Notes: generated by a model not told the origin, from the letters alone. DNA of 64,000 nucleotides from a virus (IMGVR_UViG_3300013005_003552:80266-144265), one strand, 5' to 3'; shown: positions 25,242-33,251, counted from the first letter of the stretch. Numbers and translations: made by a program.

Positions 25242-25752
25242 TATTCAAAAGCTAGATTTTGAGATTACCCTAAGTGGCACCTACTGGGGTAATCGTAATC
25301 CAGCATTTGAAATATTAATAAATGATCAGATTGTGATCGACAGTGTTATTGCAGCACCTCCAAGCAAAAAAGGAATCCCAGAACAGGATTTTATGACTGC
25401 TGCCCAGGTGCTGCAAACTCTACATACTGAAAAATTTAGTGTGGATCTGGCCCCAGGATCACATGTGCTGGGCATACGACTCAAGAACAAACTCCCAACT
25501 GACACCTGCGGGTTCAATGACGACGGTACTTACACAAGAGATGTGTTACTAAACATTGAAAAAGTCAAAATTGACAGCATGGATCTTGGTAATTTGATCT
25601 ACGAAGAGTCAATCTATGAGCTTGATTCTCCTACACAAATCAACGGAACAGAACTAGAGATATTGGAACGCTGTATAAATCTTGGGTTCAATGGTGTGTA
25701 CAAGCTGCGTTTTAGCATACCCTTTTACATTTGGTTACTGGAACGCCTGTAG
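25228..25752 (+). CDS. Carbohydrate-binding-like beta-sandwich protein
   Basis: The 174-residue protein looks all-beta: LDFEITLSGTYWGNRNPAFE, then FSVDLAPGSHVLGIRLKNK and a final DVLLNIEKVKID strand, a pattern resembling Ca-dependent carbohydrate-binding modules of the CBM60 type. Assignment is by pattern only. GTG at 25228 is taken as start, giving a 14-nt overlap with the glycosyltransferase; the upstream ATG at 25138 would overlap by 104 nt. A similar shorter domain is encoded at 26960. Possible role: virion decoration or glycan binding. Confidence 0.6.
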   Translation: MSNDSIQKLDFEITLSGTYWGNRNPAFEILINDQIVIDSVIAAPPSKKGIPEQDFMTAAQVLQTLHTEKFSVDLAPGSHVLGIRLKNKLPTDTCGFNDDGTYTRDVLLNIEKVKIDSMDLGNLIYEESIYELDSPTQINGTELEILERCINLGFNGVYKLRFSIPFYIWLLERL

Positions 25753-25762
25753 TCTAAATCAG

Positions 25763-25770
25763 CATAAATA
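25763..25770 (+). promoter_or_regulatory. T4-type late promoter motif
   Basis: CATAAATA matches 7 of 8 late-consensus bases and lies 23 nt before the ATG at 25794. Confidence 0.5.
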
Positions 25771-25793
25771 AGTGATCTAGAGTAAAGATTACT

Positions 25794-26963
25794 ATGTTTA
25801 TTGCGCAACTGTTTGAAAATAAAGCCAAAAGGATTGTTGTAACATATCCTGGGCGTTTTCAGCCTTTTCATAAAGGGCACCGTGAAGTTTTTGCCAGTCT
25901 GCAACGCAAATTTGGCAGCGACAATGTTTTTATTATCACCAGTAATAACACTGACGGTGTAAAAAGTCCATTCAACTTCAGTGATAAAATACGCTTCATG
26001 CATGCCATGGGTGTTCCTGACAACCAGGTGATTGAAAGCAGCAATGTGTATAATTTGCCTGCTCAATTTGAACCAATCAAAGATCAAGTAGTTTTTATTA
26101 CCGCAGTAGGTCAACCAGACGAAAAAAGACTTCAACCAGGGCGTGTAAAAAAAGATGGTAGCCCAGGTTTTTTTCAACCAGTACCCAATGACAGCAAAGA
26201 TTTCAAAACAGCCGACGAGCACGGATATGTAATCATTGCACCCGAATATCCGCAAAGCATTAGCATAGGCGGTAAGAATTACGACGCCAGTCACGGCACT
26301 CAAACTCGAGAACTGTGGAATCAGGTGCGTGACAACCCAGAACAACGCAAAGAATTTTTACAACAACTGTACGGGCGCACTGATCCAGAACTAGGACACA
26401 TACTTGACAAAATTCCACATGGCGCCCTAGAACCTGTAGAGCCTCCCGCGGCTAAAATGAAAAATGCAAAAAAAGATCTTGTGCAAGTGCCTGCTGTCAA
26501 GCCCAAAAAACTCAAAAAGGATACTGTGTCTGCTGATGATGCTCCATTGGCCGAAGACGAGTTTGATGAAGGCAGTTATAAAAATCTGCATCTTAACTAC
26601 AAGAAAAATAGATTCCGCTCATTGAAAAAACTTGACCCGTTTGCTGAAAGTGATGTAGAGGAAAGCATGTATCAATATGATAAGGATGACCCTTACAACA
26701 GCGAATTTGCTCCTGATGTGGGCATGGGCAGAATGACTCTACGAAGTTGGAAGTTGAGCATGATTCGTCGAGTAAAAGAATTTGCAGCAGAGCTAGAACG
26801 CAATGGTCAAGATCTTGACAGAGCAGCGTTATGGGATCATATTCACAAAAAACTCAAAAGCATGAATCTTGATCCAATAGCGCAAGAAATTGAATTGGCA
26901 CATCAAGAGCTTGAAAACATCAGGCGTCGTGGTGGTGTAAGATCAAGGGCGTTCAAGAAATGA
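25794..26963 (+). CDS. Nucleotidyltransferase with capsid-targeting-like N-terminus
   Basis: The 389-residue protein has a cytidylyltransferase-type nucleotide-binding domain: VVTYPGRFQPFHKGHREVF carries the HxGH-type motif (H26, H29), and further strands follow to about residue 180. The enzyme class transfers a nucleotide from ATP or CTP to a phosphorylated acceptor. A Lys/Pro-rich linker and a basic helical C-terminal domain follow. The first residues MFIAQLFEN resemble those of T4 Alt (MELITELFDE), whose N-terminal capsid-targeting sequence is cut by the prohead protease, and the gene at 28139 starts almost identically. Packaging in the head is an inference from this likeness. Confidence 0.75.
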   Translation: MFIAQLFENKAKRIVVTYPGRFQPFHKGHREVFASLQRKFGSDNVFIITSNNTDGVKSPFNFSDKIRFMHAMGVPDNQVIESSNVYNLPAQFEPIKDQVVFITAVGQPDEKRLQPGRVKKDGSPGFFQPVPNDSKDFKTADEHGYVIIAPEYPQSISIGGKNYDASHGTQTRELWNQVRDNPEQRKEFLQQLYGRTDPELGHILDKIPHGALEPVEPPAAKMKNAKKDLVQVPAVKPKKLKKDTVSADDAPLAEDEFDEGSYKNLHLNYKKNRFRSLKKLDPFAESDVEESMYQYDKDDPYNSEFAPDVGMGRMTLRSWKLSMIRRVKEFAAELERNGQDLDRAALWDHIHKKLKSMNLDPIAQEIELAHQELENIRRRGGVRSRAFKK

Positions 26964-27286
26964 AACAGCCAATAAAATTAGAATACGAAGTGCATTGGAC
27001 TTTGAATACAGAAAAAATGCTCAAGGATCCAATGGGTAGAGGACTGAGAGCCCTTGGTAAACAGGTACCTTATCGAATCTATCTGGAGCCTAGCAATGAA
27101 CTGCTGAGTGATAGAATGTTTGATATTTTTAATCCATTCTTTATATATGAAACGCACCATCTGAGTCTTGACCACGGCAGTTATAAATTAACAGTTCAGG
27201 ACCCAAGTGGCTGGCTGGATATATCATTAAAAAATATTAAACTTAACACTGTGGGCATATCCCAGGCACAATTTTCACTTGAGTAA
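26960..27286 (+). CDS. Small beta-rich protein
   Basis: The 108-residue protein is not firmly recognised. Its end (DISLKNIKLNTVGISQAQFS) and strand pattern recall the carbohydrate-binding-like protein at 25228, and it may be a diverged single-domain relative. It overlaps the nucleotidyltransferase gene by 4 nt. No enzymatic motif is visible. Confidence 0.62.
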   Translation: MKQPIKLEYEVHWTLNTEKMLKDPMGRGLRALGKQVPYRIYLEPSNELLSDRMFDIFNPFFIYETHHLSLDHGSYKLTVQDPSGWLDISLKNIKLNTVGISQAQFSLE

Positions 27287-27294
27287 ATATTATA

Positions 27295-27474
27295 ATGAAA
27301 ATAAAAGAAATAGTTTCTAGACCGTTGCAAGAATTTGCTACCAGTGGCAGTTCCAGTGCCGGCGGCATGGCCAGTTTTATTAAGCCAGGTGCCGGCACTT
27401 TGTTTGGCGGAGAATATCAACAAAGAGATAATCCTTTTCGACAGCCGGCAAAAAAAACAAGGAAGAAAAAATGA
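27295..27474 (+). CDS. Small basic protein, internal head protein candidate
   Basis: This 59-residue protein has a hydrophobic-charged N-terminal stretch (MKIKEIVSRPLQEF), a Gly/Ser/Ala-rich middle and a strongly basic C-terminus (PAKKTRKKK). It ends in an ATGA overlap with the next gene. Small size, basicity and an N-terminus resembling a capsid-targeting sequence fit a DNA-associated head protein, but this is inference. A weak TAAATA motif lies at 27284. Confidence 0.6.
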   Translation: MKIKEIVSRPLQEFATSGSSSAGGMASFIKPGAGTLFGGEYQQRDNPFRQPAKKTRKKK

Positions 27475-28139
27475 GTAATATGCGCAAGCTGTTAGAAAGT
27501 ATTGATAAATTTTCTGGCGAACCAAAACAAAAGCCTGGGGATCAGGTACGCGGCCATGAAAAGGCCAAAAGCAGCAACAGTAAAAAACATCCTTTTGCAG
27601 GACGCCTGGTTGGCGCCAATGAAAGCAAAGAAGACCACGATGATGACCTGGTCCAAAGTCTTATGTTAGAATATAAAATGTTTGAAGTTGGTAATCTTGC
27701 ACAGAACCAAACCAACTCAGATCAACCTAATAGTCCTGTAGCACAGATCAATCCACCAGGAATGGGTACTGCTAATACCAATCCTGCTTTACAAGCACAG
27801 GATGATCAAAAATCTAGTTTGGCCAGCAAAGCCAATGATCAACCTGGTCAACCACAACAAAACCAGCAACAACCAGCAACAAGTCAACAAGCTGCGCAAA
27901 AAATGAAACAGTCAGCTGACTTAACAAAAAATATAACAGGCTTAAAAAGTTTAGATCCAACACTGAACATTCAAAAAACGGTAGATGCGATTGAAAAAGA
28001 TCCACAACATGTTACTGCCGCAGACGCCGAAGCTCTTGCTCATGTGGTAAATGCTATTGAACCAATGTTAAAAAATAATCAGGCAGCAGCAGGACTAACC
28101 AGCAATCTCAAACGCATGATGACAAAAGGACCACAATAA
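27471..28139 (+). CDS. Gln/Asn-rich protein, head or scaffold candidate
   Basis: The 222-residue protein begins with MSNMRKLLESIDKFSGEP, an amphipathic helix with a LLE sequence like prohead-protease sites, followed by about 100 residues of low-complexity Gln, Asn, Pro and Ala sequence and a helical C-terminal third. Disordered Gln-rich regions are typical of phage head core or internal proteins. The gene overlaps both neighbours (ATGA upstream, TAATG downstream). No enzyme motif. Function inferred only from context. Confidence 0.65.
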   Translation: MSNMRKLLESIDKFSGEPKQKPGDQVRGHEKAKSSNSKKHPFAGRLVGANESKEDHDDDLVQSLMLEYKMFEVGNLAQNQTNSDQPNSPVAQINPPGMGTANTNPALQAQDDQKSSLASKANDQPGQPQQNQQQPATSQQAAQKMKQSADLTKNITGLKSLDPTLNIQKTVDAIEKDPQHVTAADAEALAHVVNAIEPMLKNNQAAAGLTSNLKRMMTKGPQ

Positions 28140-28498
28140 TGTTTATATACGAATTGTTTGAAGGCAAGGAGTATAAATGTACTTGTTTGCCAAACGACAA
28201 GGATCCAGATTGTCCCAAGCACGGGTTAGAGCCAATGGATGTTGGTGATGCATTGGATGTAAAAAATGAAGCCAAACAGCGTCTTGACCCCAAGTGCTGG
28301 ACTGGTTACAAAAAACAAGGTACTAAAATGAAGGGCGATGTTCGCGTGAACAACTGCGTGCCTATAGAAGAAGAAAACAAAGGACTGTACTACAATGTGA
28401 ACAAGCGCAAAAAGGCCGGCACAAGTAGAGACAAAGATCATCCCAAAGCACCCACAGCACAGGCCTGGAAGGACGCTGCTAAAACTGCGAAAAAATAA
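28139..28498 (+). CDS. Basic Cys-containing protein with capsid-targeting-like N-terminus
   Basis: The 119-residue protein starts MFIYELFEGK, nearly the same as the nucleotidyltransferase at 25794; LFE followed by G matches the T4 prohead-protease rule (L/I-x-E then A/G). It then has CTCLPNDKDPDCPKHG, a possible zinc site, KQRLDPKCWTGYKKQG, and a Lys-rich tail. The RLDPKCWTGYKKQGTKMK segment recurs in other T4-like phages from memory. Its function is unknown; packaging in the head is inferred. Confidence 0.68.
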   Translation: MFIYELFEGKEYKCTCLPNDKDPDCPKHGLEPMDVGDALDVKNEAKQRLDPKCWTGYKKQGTKMKGDVRVNNCVPIEEENKGLYYNVNKRKKAGTSRDKDHPKAPTAQAWKDAAKTAKK

Positions 28499-28500
28499 TC

Positions 28501-29547
28501 ATGCCTTTGTACAATTTCACATTTGCTTCTCGCGCACAACGAATAACAATACCCAGTGGGTTCCAGCCACAGGCTACCATTTATCTATGGGGCGCAGGTG
28601 GTGGTGCAGGCGGTGACGATAGTCCTGGGGCAGGTGGTGCAGGAGCCTGCGGTAATGCAATTAAAATTGTTCTTAATCTTTCTGCAGGAGATGTACTAGA
28701 ATTTGGTATTGGTAATAAAGGCACAGCAGGCACCGGTGGTAAACGCACCGCAGGAGGCGCAGCAGGTGAATCTTACATTGATACCAGTAACAATCGTTAC
28801 GGTGGTGGCACAGGCGGGCCTTGCGGAGCTAGAGGCAGTTCCGGCAGTGGCGGTGGCGGTGGCGGCGCAACAGTGCTGTTGCTCAATGATACCATAGTTG
28901 CTATTGCAGCCGGTGGCGCTGGTGGCGGTGGCGGTGGCAATGTTGGCACTACACCAGGCGAAAATGCAAGTGCAACGCCTTCCACTGGTGCAAATAGCAG
29001 TAGCACTGGGCAAAACGGTCAAGGAAAAGACGGAGACGGTGGTGGCGGTGGTGGCGGCGGTGGCGGAAAGTTTGGCGGAGTGTTTGGCGGACTACGCAGC
29101 GGTGACCAAGGTGCTTTAGCTGGTGGAACTGGTGCAAGTTTTGTAGCCTCTGTTGGTGGAGCAGTTGTAAGCGCAACCACATATACAGGCAGTGGCAGAA
29201 CTCCTCCTGCGATTGATGGATACACAGTAACACCCACTTTTGCCACTGGCGGAGTATCAGGAAGAGTTGCAGCAAGTGGCACAAGTGGCACTCCTGGGCA
29301 TATGATTGTATCACTGGAGCCAGTTGCCATGCCTTATGTAAAAGTAGATGGTGTATGGAAGCCAGTTACCAACGCCTATATCAAAACAGATGAATCTACT
29401 TGGGTTGAACTTGACGAAACTTACATTAAAGTAGCAAGTACATGGCGTCGACTTAGTCAAGATCAATCATTGTCGTCAACTGAGTTGGCGGAAAATCTCA
29501 GATATGGCAGTGGCGGCACTAGAGCTGCACCTGCAGACGACTCTTAA
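28501..29547 (+). CDS. Glycine-rich tail adhesin-like protein
   Basis: The 348-residue protein has an N-terminal beta domain (PLYNFTFASRAQRITIP), then about 200 residues with long poly-Gly and Gly/Ala runs, as in gp38-type adhesins where glycine-rich segments form a poly-glycine II sandwich that displays receptor-binding loops. The end carries three repeats of an YxKxDxxW-type strand (YVKVDGVWKPV, AYIKTDESTWVEL, TYIKVASTWRRL). Host-receptor binding is inferred from this likeness. It lies 2 nt after the preceding gene. Confidence 0.72.
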   Translation: MPLYNFTFASRAQRITIPSGFQPQATIYLWGAGGGAGGDDSPGAGGAGACGNAIKIVLNLSAGDVLEFGIGNKGTAGTGGKRTAGGAAGESYIDTSNNRYGGGTGGPCGARGSSGSGGGGGGATVLLLNDTIVAIAAGGAGGGGGGNVGTTPGENASATPSTGANSSSTGQNGQGKDGDGGGGGGGGGGKFGGVFGGLRSGDQGALAGGTGASFVASVGGAVVSATTYTGSGRTPPAIDGYTVTPTFATGGVSGRVAASGTSGTPGHMIVSLEPVAMPYVKVDGVWKPVTNAYIKTDESTWVELDETYIKVASTWRRLSQDQSLSSTELAENLRYGSGGTRAAPADDS

Positions 29548-29563
29548 GTATTAGGATATTACA

Positions 29564-30001
29564 ATGGAACAACTACACAAAGCATTAAAAATAGCTTTTG
29601 CAAGCGAGTTTAGCTTTTACCTAAAAGCTCACAACTATCACTGGAATGTGACAGGCCCGTTCTTTAGCCAACTGCATGACTTGTTTGGAAAAATTTACGA
29701 AGAAGTGTATGGCAGCATTGATCATTTTGCAGAAGAAATTCGCAGTGCTGGGGCTTTTGTTCCTGCCAGCTACACTAGATTCAGTATGTTGAGTCAGATT
29801 GAAGATGAGACCAGTATCCCTGACGACGGCGACATGGTTGCAGAATTATTAGCCGATAGTGATAAAATGGTGAAAATTTTGAAATATGTGTTTGATATTG
29901 CAACAGAACTAGGCGAAGAAGGTCTGGCAGATTTTGTTGCACAGCGCATGGATGCACATCGCAAACACTCCTGGATGTTGAGAGCAACAATCTCACAATG
30001 A
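29564..30001 (+). CDS. Dps-like ferritin-family protein
   Basis: The 145-residue protein matches the Dps family. The ferroxidase ligands are visible with correct spacing: H26 (NYHWNVTGP), H38 (FSQLHDLF), D53 and E57 (GSIDHFAEEIR). Dps forms 12-subunit shells that oxidise and store iron with H2O2 and, in some members, coat DNA. No Lys-rich DNA-binding tail is present. It would protect DNA or iron pools during infection, which is inference. It overlaps the following membrane gene by 4 nt. Confidence 0.85.
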   Translation: MEQLHKALKIAFASEFSFYLKAHNYHWNVTGPFFSQLHDLFGKIYEEVYGSIDHFAEEIRSAGAFVPASYTRFSMLSQIEDETSIPDDGDMVAELLADSDKMVKILKYVFDIATELGEEGLADFVAQRMDAHRKHSWMLRATISQ

Positions 30002-30318
30002 AAAAAACTTGTCCTAAACAAACCAGAACTCAGTGTGTCTGGTGGGAAGTTGCAGGCATAAGTTTGCTGGTGTTTCTTGCGGTGTATTCTATTGTGACAC
30101 ATGTGCCAGGATACACACTGAGCAAAGAATTGGTAATTGCAGCTGGGGCCAGTTTTTCTGTGCTTTGGTGTCTTTGGATAGTGCGCACATTTAGAAATAT
30201 AATGACCTGGTGGGTGGATCTTCAGCTAAGTATTGATCATGCTACCAAACTATTAGAAGAAACCAAACAAGACCTTAAAGAAATAAAATCGATCAAACAT
30301 GAGTTTTCTAGTCGCTAA
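29998..30318 (+). CDS. Two-TM membrane protein
   Basis: The 106-residue protein has two hydrophobic helices (about residues 18-38 and 45-62) and a C-terminal amphipathic helix with many Lys and Glu residues (KLLEETKQDLKEIKSIKH). It overlaps the dps-like gene and the next gene by 4 and 20 nt. Function unknown; the arrangement recalls small membrane proteins that carry a cytoplasmic coiled coil. Confidence 0.6.
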   Translation: MKKTCPKQTRTQCVWWEVAGISLLVFLAVYSIVTHVPGYTLSKELVIAAGASFSVLWCLWIVRTFRNIMTWWVDLQLSIDHATKLLEETKQDLKEIKSIKHEFSSR

Positions 30319-30934
30319 CATCCCCCCTGTACACTGTTATATTTGCAAAGAATTTTTGTATGACTTTGAAAAAGGCCACGGCGAATATGAACCATGTATA
30401 TGGGTATCAATTAAAAGTATTCGTGGACAAGCATTTAGAATAGAGGCATACTTACCCAACTATGGCGCACTTTATGACAAACTACCTCTCCATGCGTTTG
30501 TATCACGCACAGAGAATCTTGACCCTAAACTGTTTTTACCTTTAGACACACTGCAAATTTGGGACTGCTTTGATTACAACATAGCAGTCATTCAAAAAGC
30601 ATTTTTACGAAATCTCAGCTGTCAATTCTATGCCAAAGACAAAAACATGTATTCTGGCAACTACATGTTTACAGTAGACAATGCACATCCAGATCACAAC
30701 TTGATAGATACGGGATACAGTGAATGGCCCGAAGATCACAAAAGTTTTAACTTTATAGAATTGGATAATGGTCAATACGCTGCGCAGCCTAATAATCGTT
30801 GTTTGTTCTTTGATGCAGCAAGTAATCCTCGAGAAATGAAGTTTCCAGACTTCAAGGTTTGCACCAAAAAATATGTAGTAGAACAAAATCCCAAATGGCG
30901 ACTAGGTGATTCTGATTTAGTCACTTACGAGTAA
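30299..30934 (+). CDS. Hypothetical phage protein
   Basis: The 211-residue protein is not assigned a function. Its start region contains CYICKEFLYDFEKGHGEYEPC, a pattern I associate with conserved phage proteins of unknown function. It is mainly beta with many aromatics and has no membrane segment. It overlaps the preceding gene by 20 nt and ends 26 nt before the desaturase. Confidence 0.68.
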   Translation: MSFLVANIPPVHCYICKEFLYDFEKGHGEYEPCIWVSIKSIRGQAFRIEAYLPNYGALYDKLPLHAFVSRTENLDPKLFLPLDTLQIWDCFDYNIAVIQKAFLRNLSCQFYAKDKNMYSGNYMFTVDNAHPDHNLIDTGYSEWPEDHKSFNFIELDNGQYAAQPNNRCLFFDAASNPREMKFPDFKVCTKKYVVEQNPKWRLGDSDLVTYE

Positions 30935-30960
30935 ACAAACACCTAGAGAGAACAATTCCA

Positions 30961-31665
30961 TTGATTGAAATACTATACACTCTGATTGCAACACACATTA
31001 CTATAGCCTGTGTGACACTGTATCTACATCGTAGTCAGGCACATCGTGGAGTGACATTTCATCCGGTGGTAGCACATGCCATGCGTTTTTGGTTATGGCT
31101 TACCACAGGTATGGTTACCAAGCAGTGGGTGGCTATACATCGCAAACATCACCAACATTCTGATCATGCCGGTGATCCACATTCACCGCATGTGTTTGGT
31201 ATTTTCAAAGTAGTAACACAAGGAGCATTGTTATATCATGCAGCGTCAAAAGATAAAGTCATGGTTAATTCATACGGTGCTGGTACTCCTGATGATTGGA
31301 TTGAGCACAACTTATACAGTGCTCACTCCAGACTTGGCATTGGCATTCTCTTTTTGTTCAACATCATCGTCTTTGGTTGGGTTGGCGCCATAATATGGGG
31401 CATACAAATGTTGTGGATCCCATTCTGGGCCGCAGGTGTGATCAACGGCATCGGACATTGGTGGGGGTATCGTAATGGCACAACACGAGATCAATCTAGA
31501 AATATTGCTCCATGGGGTATTGTTATTGGCGGCGAAGAGCTGCACAATAATCACCATTTGGACCCTGCTAACCCAAAGCTATCGTTAAAGCCCTGGGAAT
31601 TTGACATTGGTTGGTTTTATATACGCATATTACAACACATGCGACTTGCACACTTACGATCCTAA
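30961..31665 (+). CDS. Membrane fatty acid desaturase
   Basis: The 234-residue membrane protein carries the three histidine boxes of the di-iron acyl-lipid or acyl-CoA delta-9 desaturase family: HRSQAH (H23, H28), HRKHH (H60, H63, H64) and HNNHH (H195, H198, H199). Hydrophobic segments flank the boxes. Introducing a double bond in host lipid acyl chains would alter membrane fluidity. The start is TTG at 30961 by necessity, as no in-frame ATG precedes the first box and a purine-rich CTAGAGAG lies upstream. Length is at the short end for the family. Confidence 0.88.
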   Translation: MIEILYTLIATHITIACVTLYLHRSQAHRGVTFHPVVAHAMRFWLWLTTGMVTKQWVAIHRKHHQHSDHAGDPHSPHVFGIFKVVTQGALLYHAASKDKVMVNSYGAGTPDDWIEHNLYSAHSRLGIGILFLFNIIVFGWVGAIIWGIQMLWIPFWAAGVINGIGHWWGYRNGTTRDQSRNIAPWGIVIGGEELHNNHHLDPANPKLSLKPWEFDIGWFYIRILQHMRLAHLRS

Positions 31666-31672
31666 ATAAATA
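31665..31672 (+). promoter_or_regulatory. T4-type late promoter motif, doubled
   Basis: CTAAATA and AATAAATA overlap at 31662-31672, right after the desaturase stop and 70 nt before the next ATG. The 77-nt leader holds a GATTCC-GGAATC inverted repeat. Confidence 0.5.
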
Positions 31673-31742
31673 CTCTAGAGCTCAATTAAGTTACAAACTC
31701 TGATTCCGTCAATTAAAATGAAAAACCGGGAATCAAAGAGGA

Positions 31743-32516
31743 ATGGATCCGTTAACGCTGTTTGCACTGGCCAATGGTGCGGTCAAGTTAGTCAAAGAAG
31801 GGTGCAAACTTTATAAAGATATAAAAGGCGCCGCTGGGGATGTCAAGGACATCCTCAAGGATCTTGATGACCAATTTCACAACAGATTCCGAGACCGTGC
31901 TCCTACAGTAGCAGAAAAAAATCAGTACATTAGCGAAAAAAATCGCATCATTGACCTAAACAAGCGCGATGGCGAAACCACCAACATCTACACAGAGATT
32001 GGCAATCATTTGGGCACATACTTTGACAACTACCACAAGTGCTTTGCTATTTTCGAAGAAGAAGAGCGCCGCAGCAAAACTGAAGTTTACACCGGAGAAG
32101 CCAGTCTAGGCAAGCGAGCACTGCAACGAGTGCTGATGAAAAAGCAGCTGGAGCACATGGGCGCCGAACTGCGCGAAATCATGGTGTACCAAAGCCCACC
32201 GGAACTAGGCGCCTTGTGGACGGATGTCAACGATATGATGCAGGTCATGGGCAAAGAGCAAAAGGTTGCCATTGCCAATCAAATGCGTCGTGCCACAGAA
32301 GCTGCTAAAGTTGCCCGTAGAAAGCGCAAGAAGTTAATGTACAAAATCACCTGCTGGAGTTTGGTTTCCATGTTCGTCGCAGGAATAGTTTTAATCTTTG
32401 GCATAGTAGTTCAAAATAGAATTGAACGCTTTCCGGAACTGGGCAACTGCATTCCGCCCAAGGGATCATGGCTGTACAAAAAGTGGACAAACTTGATATG
32501 GGCCACTTGCGAATAA
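31743..32516 (+). CDS. Membrane protein with helical N-terminus
   Basis: The 257-residue protein has a helical, charged N-terminal 200 residues (LVKEGCKLYKDIKGAAGDVK), a very basic stretch (AAKVARRKRKKLMYK), one transmembrane helix (SLVSMFVAGIVLIFGIVV) and a short C-terminal tail with two cysteines. It is not recognised. A late-promoter motif and GAGG site precede it; a virion or membrane-associated late role is possible. Confidence 0.65.
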   Translation: MDPLTLFALANGAVKLVKEGCKLYKDIKGAAGDVKDILKDLDDQFHNRFRDRAPTVAEKNQYISEKNRIIDLNKRDGETTNIYTEIGNHLGTYFDNYHKCFAIFEEEERRSKTEVYTGEASLGKRALQRVLMKKQLEHMGAELREIMVYQSPPELGALWTDVNDMMQVMGKEQKVAIANQMRRATEAAKVARRKRKKLMYKITCWSLVSMFVAGIVLIFGIVVQNRIERFPELGNCIPPKGSWLYKKWTNLIWATCE

Positions 32517-32529
32517 TCGCTCATAGGTG

Positions 32530-32558
32530 TTGCGGTATGCGTAAGTAAAGTGTATAAT
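32530..32558 (+). promoter_or_regulatory. Sigma70-type promoter, TTGCGG-17-TATAAT
   Basis: A perfect TATAAT (32553-32558) lies 17 bp after TTGCGG (32530-32535), 23 nt before the dsbA-like ATG with CAGGAG between. Confidence 0.68.
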
Positions 32559-32581
32559 GTGTTTTTCAATCAGGAGATATC

Positions 32582-32842
32582 ATGTCAACTAGAATGTTTG
32601 GTTCCGCCGAAAAGGCCAAGCTCACTCAATTAATCAACGAAGGCATGCAGGTCATGCAAGAAGTTGAAACACTACAAGAAGGTCTCAAAGACACAGTAAA
32701 GGCCATTGCTGAAGAATTAGAAATCAAGCCTGCTGTGTTGAGCAAGGCCATTCGCATTGCTCACAAATCCAAGTTGGGAGAAACCAACAAAGAAAACGAA
32801 GAATTAAATACCATTCTTGAAACTGTAGGAAAAACCCTGTGA
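32582..32842 (+). CDS. dsbA: DsbA-like dsDNA-binding late-transcription protein
   Basis: The 86-residue helical protein resembles the phage DsbA family (not the thiol oxidoreductase): LTQLINEGMQVMQEVETLQE, then GLKDTVKAIAEELEIKPAVL and LSKAIRIAHK. T4 DsbA is an 89-residue dsDNA-binding protein that enhances late-promoter transcription. Assignment is by remembered pattern and length. The gene has its own sigma70-type promoter, as expected for a regulator made before late genes. It overlaps the next gene by 4 nt (GTGA). Confidence 0.65.
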   Translation: MSTRMFGSAEKAKLTQLINEGMQVMQEVETLQEGLKDTVKAIAEELEIKPAVLSKAIRIAHKSKLGETNKENEELNTILETVGKTL

Positions 32843-33126
32843 ACAATGTAGTATCCGGCACAGTAGAGTGGATCAAAAGTGATTACAAAAGTCATAGAAT
32901 TCGTTTTTGTTTTGAGGTCCTTGCTTGGGCTATATCTATTGGCTGTTCTATCACTATGGCCCTCACCGTGCCTACTCCACCCCTTATTATCTTGTACCCA
33001 ATCTGGATTGTTGGTTGTGCTATGTACGCTGGGTGTGCTTACAGTCGTGGTTCCTTTGGTATGTTGGCTAATTACCTACTGCTTACCACAATCGACACCA
33101 TTGGGTTAGTGCGGATGCTCACATGA
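32839..33126 (+). CDS. Integral membrane protein
   Basis: The 95-residue protein has two or three hydrophobic segments (WAISIGCSITMALTV, IILYPIWIVGCAMYAG, MLANYLLLTTIDTIGL). It starts with GTG overlapping the dsbA stop and overlaps the next small gene by 4 nt. Members of this type occur in other phages as proteins of unknown function. Confidence 0.65.
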   Translation: MNNVVSGTVEWIKSDYKSHRIRFCFEVLAWAISIGCSITMALTVPTPPLIILYPIWIVGCAMYAGCAYSRGSFGMLANYLLLTTIDTIGLVRMLT

Positions 33127-33251
33127 CTCTTGTGGCTCTAGAAATCTTTGGCTACTGGATTGGCATGGGAGTGGCCATGTGGGTCATAATGTACACAGCA
33201 CTAACATTTGCTAGATTATGTGAATACATTACTGCTCATTTGTTTCGTTAA
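33123..33251 (+). CDS. Small membrane protein, 42 residues
   Basis: This short frame starts in an ATGA overlap with the preceding gene. The product is one long hydrophobic helix (YWIGMGVAMWVIMYTALTF) with a short basic end. Coupling and composition support a real gene. Function unknown. Confidence 0.55.
   Translation: MTLVALEIFGYWIGMGVAMWVIMYTALTFARLCEYITAHLFR

Noticed and set aside
25738-26345. Minus-strand open frame of about 200 codons opposite the nucleotidyltransferase gene
   Set aside because: It is opposite a gene with a clear HxGH domain and has no start signal.
28696-29330. Several overlapping frames in both strands of the glycine-rich gene
   Set aside because: They arise from the repetitive GGN codons of the adhesin gene and have low-complexity products.
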